Source: an uncultured Agrococcus sp.
Lineage (GTDB): Bacteria; Actinomycetota; Actinomycetes; Actinomycetales; Microbacteriaceae
DNA length: 38,453 nucleotides
NCBI RefSeq assembly: GCF_945915485.1
Contig: NZ_CAMEFJ010000017.1
Coordinates: 1 to 38,453 of the forward strand
Reading direction: 5' to 3'
In this document: one piece after another, positions 38,437 to 38,453 of the stretch
Layout: each line of letters opens with the position of its first letter
Numbering within the stretch: position 1 is the first letter of the stretch
Position numbers and translations under genes: made by a program
Notes under the pieces: model-generated
Seen by the model: the letters and a program-made list of their open reading frames with translations, nothing else
What the model was told of the DNA's origin: nothing
Database searches by the model: none

Positions 38437-38453
38437 GGCTGATCTCCTTCGGA

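Noticed and set aside
1-38453. CRISPR arrays, tRNA or rRNA genes, transposases, integrases and prophage genes
   Set aside because: None were seen: no regularly spaced repeats, no cloverleaf-like T-arm signatures noticed, and no mobile-element protein motifs. A tRNA scan or profile search could still find something missed by eye.

Overview
The window looks like chromosomal DNA of a high-GC actinobacterium, most likely a Microbacteriaceae member close to Leucobacter or Microbacterium. The family placement is inferred. The signs are strong GC bias at third codon positions, many GTG starts, the actinobacterial dnaK-grpE-dnaJ-hspR operon with HAIR operators, a Cds1-type cysteine desulfhydrase, a class F-like sortase and an Asp23/DUF6286/AmaP-type envelope-stress operon. 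No tRNA, rRNA, CRISPR array, transposase or prophage gene was seen.

Layout. 1-304 holds a hairpin and a long palindrome. 305-8908 carries accessory genes: a LysR regulator divergent from an EamA exporter, an NB-ARC/TPR (STAND) regulator coupled to a 58-aa membrane protein, a Tat-exported peptidoglycan amidase, a UMF1-type MFS transporter behind a short leader ORF, and a NUDIX-DUF1345 fusion. 8909-13065 is the HspR-controlled heat-shock operon. 13300-17146 has cds1, two membrane proteins of unknown function and a methyltransferase. 17211-20145 has two paralogous secreted acidic proteins and a sortase. 20297-23776 is an ABC exporter with a DesK/DesR-like two-component system.

23809-32443 is a divergent cluster that I read as a cytoplasmic system for salvaging peptides and D-amino acids. 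One arm encodes a GNAT acyltransferase, a SIS-domain protein, an enolase-superfamily N-acylamino-acid racemase/OSBS-like enzyme, an M19 dipeptidase, a class I glutamine amidotransferase-like protein and a serine hydrolase. The other arm encodes an S66 LD-carboxypeptidase and two class-A beta-lactamase-like hydrolases without signal peptides. Nearly every junction overlaps by 1-8 nt, so each arm is a tightly coupled operon. This is the best candidate here for an undescribed pathway.

32503-34199 holds an hsp20 gene with its own HAIR operator, linking it to hspR about 20 kb away, and then an Erm-type 23S rRNA methyltransferase behind a structured leader. That leader contains a second copy of the palindrome seen at the left edge. 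34196-38436 is an envelope-stress region on the minus strand. It has an Asp23 operon with small membrane partners, CsbD and GlsB proteins, and an ECF sigma factor coupled to a protein with an anti-sigma-like N-terminus and an Asp23-like C-terminus. Several real small genes (58-aa membrane protein, 58-aa CsbD, 34-aa leader ORF) are shorter than usual ORF cut-offs and are listed from direct reading.
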